From GCA-002733465 sp965230525 (GTDB lineage: Bacteria > Pseudomonadota > Gammaproteobacteria > Enterobacterales > Kangiellaceae), in the NCBI GenBank assembly GCA_965230525.1, contig OZ246008.1, positions 4,278,001-4,342,000 of the forward strand: a stretch of DNA of 64,000 nt, given 5' to 3'. Of the stretch, positions 61,843 through 64,000 are shown one piece after another (position 1 is the first letter of the stretch; the number at the start of each line of letters is the position of its first letter). The notes beneath the pieces are model-generated. The model saw only the letters and a program-made list of their open reading frames with translations. It had not been told where the DNA came from and made no database searches. A program made the position numbers and the translations under genes.

Positions 61843-63834
61843 ATGAAACACTTAACCCTCGCGGCATTATTGCTTTTTTGGGTACCGCTTATCTCATCTA
61901 CAGCCGAGCTGTCGGTAGGAGACTTTACGGCAGAAAGAACCATTATTGATGCTAAAATTTCGCCAAATGGCCAATTTCTAGCGATGACACTTTCCCAAAA
62001 TAATTCTCGCTTTTTAGTTATACGAGATTTGACTAAGCCAAACCTCCCTGTTACGGGGTTATTGGAAGACCCAATAGTGAGACCTTCGACATTAAGTTGG
62101 GCTAACAACGAGAGGTTGATAGTCAAACTACTAGTCCCATTTCAAACCAACAAAGTTAGGTATAAGTTTAAGAACGACTCTGACTTTGATATCGATGATT
62201 ATCTCATGTTTCATCGCTCTGTTTCGATGGACACGAAAGCACAAAACATCGTTCAACTCTTGGAAAATAAAAGCAACTTTACCGTAAATAATTTAAATCT
62301 TGGCTGGATTTCTAATATGCTCCCCAAAGAGCCCAATTACGTTCAAATGCCTGCTATCATAAATAGTCGATTAACCCTAAACAAAGTTGATATTACAACC
62401 GGTGACGGCCACACAATTGCGACTGGTAACGAACGCACTTTCAAATTTGTAACGGATGAGTCTGGTACTCCTACACACCGATTAGATTTTCTAAAACGCG
62501 CCAAAGAAATACAAGTCTTTAAGTTAATGGAGAAAAATAGATGGAGCAAAGTTGACTCCCTGTACTTCAACCCTTTGGATGAGGAAAGCGCCGATTCTTT
62601 TGGTCTACTATACTTTGGGATAGGCAAAGACAGCGAATTAATTTACCGCAAACGAAACAAAAATACTGGGTTCTATGAAATAGTTGCAGAGGCTAGGAAT
62701 GACGGAAAAAAGAGGGTAATCGCAAGTCTCCCTAACCAAAGTATTCATTCTTTAATACCTGGCAGTAACAGCTCTCATATTATTGGCTACCGCGTACAAT
62801 CAGACATATTGAGATCATATTATTTTTCATCGCAACATCAACAAAGGTATGATGCTATCGCTGCGCAAGTCGGCCCGGTCAACTTCTCACTTTTAAGCCC
62901 CATAGAACAGACTAAAAAGACGACTTTAATTACACACAGTCTCACCAACCCAGGCACCCTATATACGTTCAATTACGAGACAGAAAAACTGGGTTTTGTT
63001 GGCTTAATGCATCAAAAGCTGCCTCTGGAAAAATTAGCTAAGTCCGCAATTACCACCTACAAATCGAAAGACGGAACCAGTATTAGAGCCTATATCTTGT
63101 TCCCGCCGGGCTACTCTAAATCGAAACCCAGCCCCTTGGTGGTGTTACCTCATGGAGGGCCTAACGTAAGAGATAGCGCCGCTTATGATGGACTTGCTCA
63201 ATTTATAGCCACAAGAGGATACGTCGTAATTAAACCTAACTATCGGGGCTCTTCCGGAAAGGGACTAGATTTTGAGCAACAGGGATACCGGCAATGGGGA
63301 GAGTTGATGCAATCTGATGTCGATGATGCCGCTAATTTTTTAATCAATGAAAACTATGTTCAAAAAGGAAAGGTTTGTATTGTTGGTGGCTCTTATGGGG
63401 GCTACTCCGCTTTAGTTGCCACAATCAAAAAAACTAAGCTATATAGCTGTGCAATAAGTATCAACGGTATATCAAACTTACACGACTTAATTGAAGATAC
63501 CATTGAAAATAGTGGTGTTTTTAAACAACAAGTCGCGGCACGAATGTATCTTAAAGTGGGAAACCCAATCACAGATGAAAAATATCTACACAAAAACTCT
63601 CCCGAACTACATGCCGATAGTATATCTACTCCGATACTTTTAATCGCTGGCGAAGACGATGAAATAGTGCCTGTATCACAATCTAGAAAAATGGCCAATG
63701 CTTTAGATGATGCAAACGCCACTTTTCGATACGTTGAAATAGAAGATGTAGGTCATTACGTATTTCGAGATATTAAATCTAAGCAGATAACCTACAATGA
63801 AATTGAAAGCTTCTTAGCGAAGTACTTGGAATAA
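61843..63834 (+). CDS. S9 prolyl-oligopeptidase family peptidase, secreted
   Basis: Protein of 663 residues with a signal peptide (1-20). A beta-propeller part (about 20-390) precedes the alpha/beta hydrolase domain. The nucleophile Ser is in VGGSYGGYSA, the Asp in AGEDDEIVPVSQS and the His in VGHYVFRD. LPHGGPNVRD and NYRGSSGKG are family marks. It cleaves peptides, as a dipeptidyl/acylaminoacyl-type enzyme. Start at ATG 61843 with AAGGAAG before it. Single gene, divergent from the small outer-membrane protein. Confidence 0.9.
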   Translation: MKHLTLAALLLFWVPLISSTAELSVGDFTAERTIIDAKISPNGQFLAMTLSQNNSRFLVIRDLTKPNLPVTGLLEDPIVRPSTLSWANNERLIVKLLVPFQTNKVRYKFKNDSDFDIDDYLMFHRSVSMDTKAQNIVQLLENKSNFTVNNLNLGWISNMLPKEPNYVQMPAIINSRLTLNKVDITTGDGHTIATGNERTFKFVTDESGTPTHRLDFLKRAKEIQVFKLMEKNRWSKVDSLYFNPLDEESADSFGLLYFGIGKDSELIYRKRNKNTGFYEIVAEARNDGKKRVIASLPNQSIHSLIPGSNSSHIIGYRVQSDILRSYYFSSQHQQRYDAIAAQVGPVNFSLLSPIEQTKKTTLITHSLTNPGTLYTFNYETEKLGFVGLMHQKLPLEKLAKSAITTYKSKDGTSIRAYILFPPGYSKSKPSPLVVLPHGGPNVRDSAAYDGLAQFIATRGYVVIKPNYRGSSGKGLDFEQQGYRQWGELMQSDVDDAANFLINENYVQKGKVCIVGGSYGGYSALVATIKKTKLYSCAISINGISNLHDLIEDTIENSGVFKQQVAARMYLKVGNPITDEKYLHKNSPELHADSISTPILLIAGEDDEIVPVSQSRKMANALDDANATFRYVEIEDVGHYVFRDIKSKQITYNEIESFLAKYLE

Positions 63835-63861
63835 ACGCAGCAAATTTCTTTAACTTGAAAT

Positions 63862-64000
63862 TTAATAGGTTTTATCTTTGTAACCAGCAACATCCATTAA
63901 CTTTTTGTTGCTTCTTACAAAGATACCATTGCCTCTACCCACTTCTTGATCCTTAGAATTATAAACGACTGCCTCAGCGATAAATTGAGTTCGATTGAAG
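63862..64000 (-). CDS. end of a PaaI-type thioesterase gene (partial)
   Basis: The right edge cuts a minus-strand gene; 45 codons and its stop remain. They read RTQFIAEAVVYNSKDQEVGRG, then GIFVRSNKKLMDV and end in KDKTY. The strand pattern and the GRGxGIF turn look like the C-terminus of a hotdog-fold thioesterase (PaaI/YdiI type). The call is weak because most of the gene is missing. Confidence 0.55.
   Translation of the reverse strand, partial: FNRTQFIAEAVVYNSKDQEVGRGNGIFVRSNKKLMDVAGYKDKTY

Overview
The window is a contiguous piece of a chromosome from a low-to-moderate GC gammaproteobacterium. The evidence is the gene order: kdsD-kdsC-lptC-lptA-lptB-rpoN-hpf-ptsN-rapZ-ptsO, rsmI/lpoA-yraN-diaA-dolP, petABC next to sspA-sspB, rplM-rpsI, zapE, zapG-degS, and ibaG-murA. 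A marine Oceanospirillales-type organism (perhaps Kangiellaceae such as Aliikangiella) would fit, but that placement is an inference from gene style, not from a search. Nothing resembles a prophage, integron, CRISPR array, rRNA or tRNA.

Layout. 1-8.2 kb is accessory: an OmpR-type response regulator, then an ECF sigma factor, a Ser/Thr kinase with a TPR tail, and a lipoprotein that I read as a cholesterol-dependent-cytolysin relative, followed by a Sel1-repeat protein and an unknown secreted basic protein. 8.2-16.8 kb is core: rsmI, divergent lpoA-yraN-diaA-dolP, sspB/sspA, and the cytochrome bc1 operon petABC. 17.3-21.0 kb is a 5-oxoproline degradation operon (pxpABC) headed by an Nramp-fold transporter with an altered substrate site. 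21-24.7 kb carries a DUF3667 protein, a 44-residue membrane protein behind an FNR-like box, and a CadC-like regulator. 24.8-31.8 kb has rplM-rpsI, an HU-like protein, zapE, a hydrolase, alaA, zapG and degS. 31.9-42.4 kb is the envelope/sigma-54/PTS-Ntr block.

42.5-64 kb is mixed: lepB, a LysR regulator, a CtlX-like hydrolase behind a structured leader with a short ORF and an intrinsic terminator, a kinase-pseudokinase protein convergent with a triple-FHA protein, a DUF819 transporter-like protein, an SPFH/RHH pair, an SPFH-GYF plus zinc-ribbon pair, an AraC/MFS divergent pair, an ECF sigma/anti-sigma operon with a coiled-coil secreted protein, a secreted amidohydrolase, a small outer-membrane barrel, an S9 peptidase and the end of a thioesterase-like gene.

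The most interesting items are the cytolysin-like lipoprotein without a recognisable undecapeptide, encoded beside its own sigma factor and kinase; the leader/attenuator-like region before the CtlX-like gene; the Nramp-fold protein with lost metal ligands in the pxp operon; the kinase-pseudokinase/FHA pair; and the FNR-box-driven micro-membrane protein. Several starts were moved from the longest ORF on the basis of ribosome binding sites and family length; these are noted per gene.
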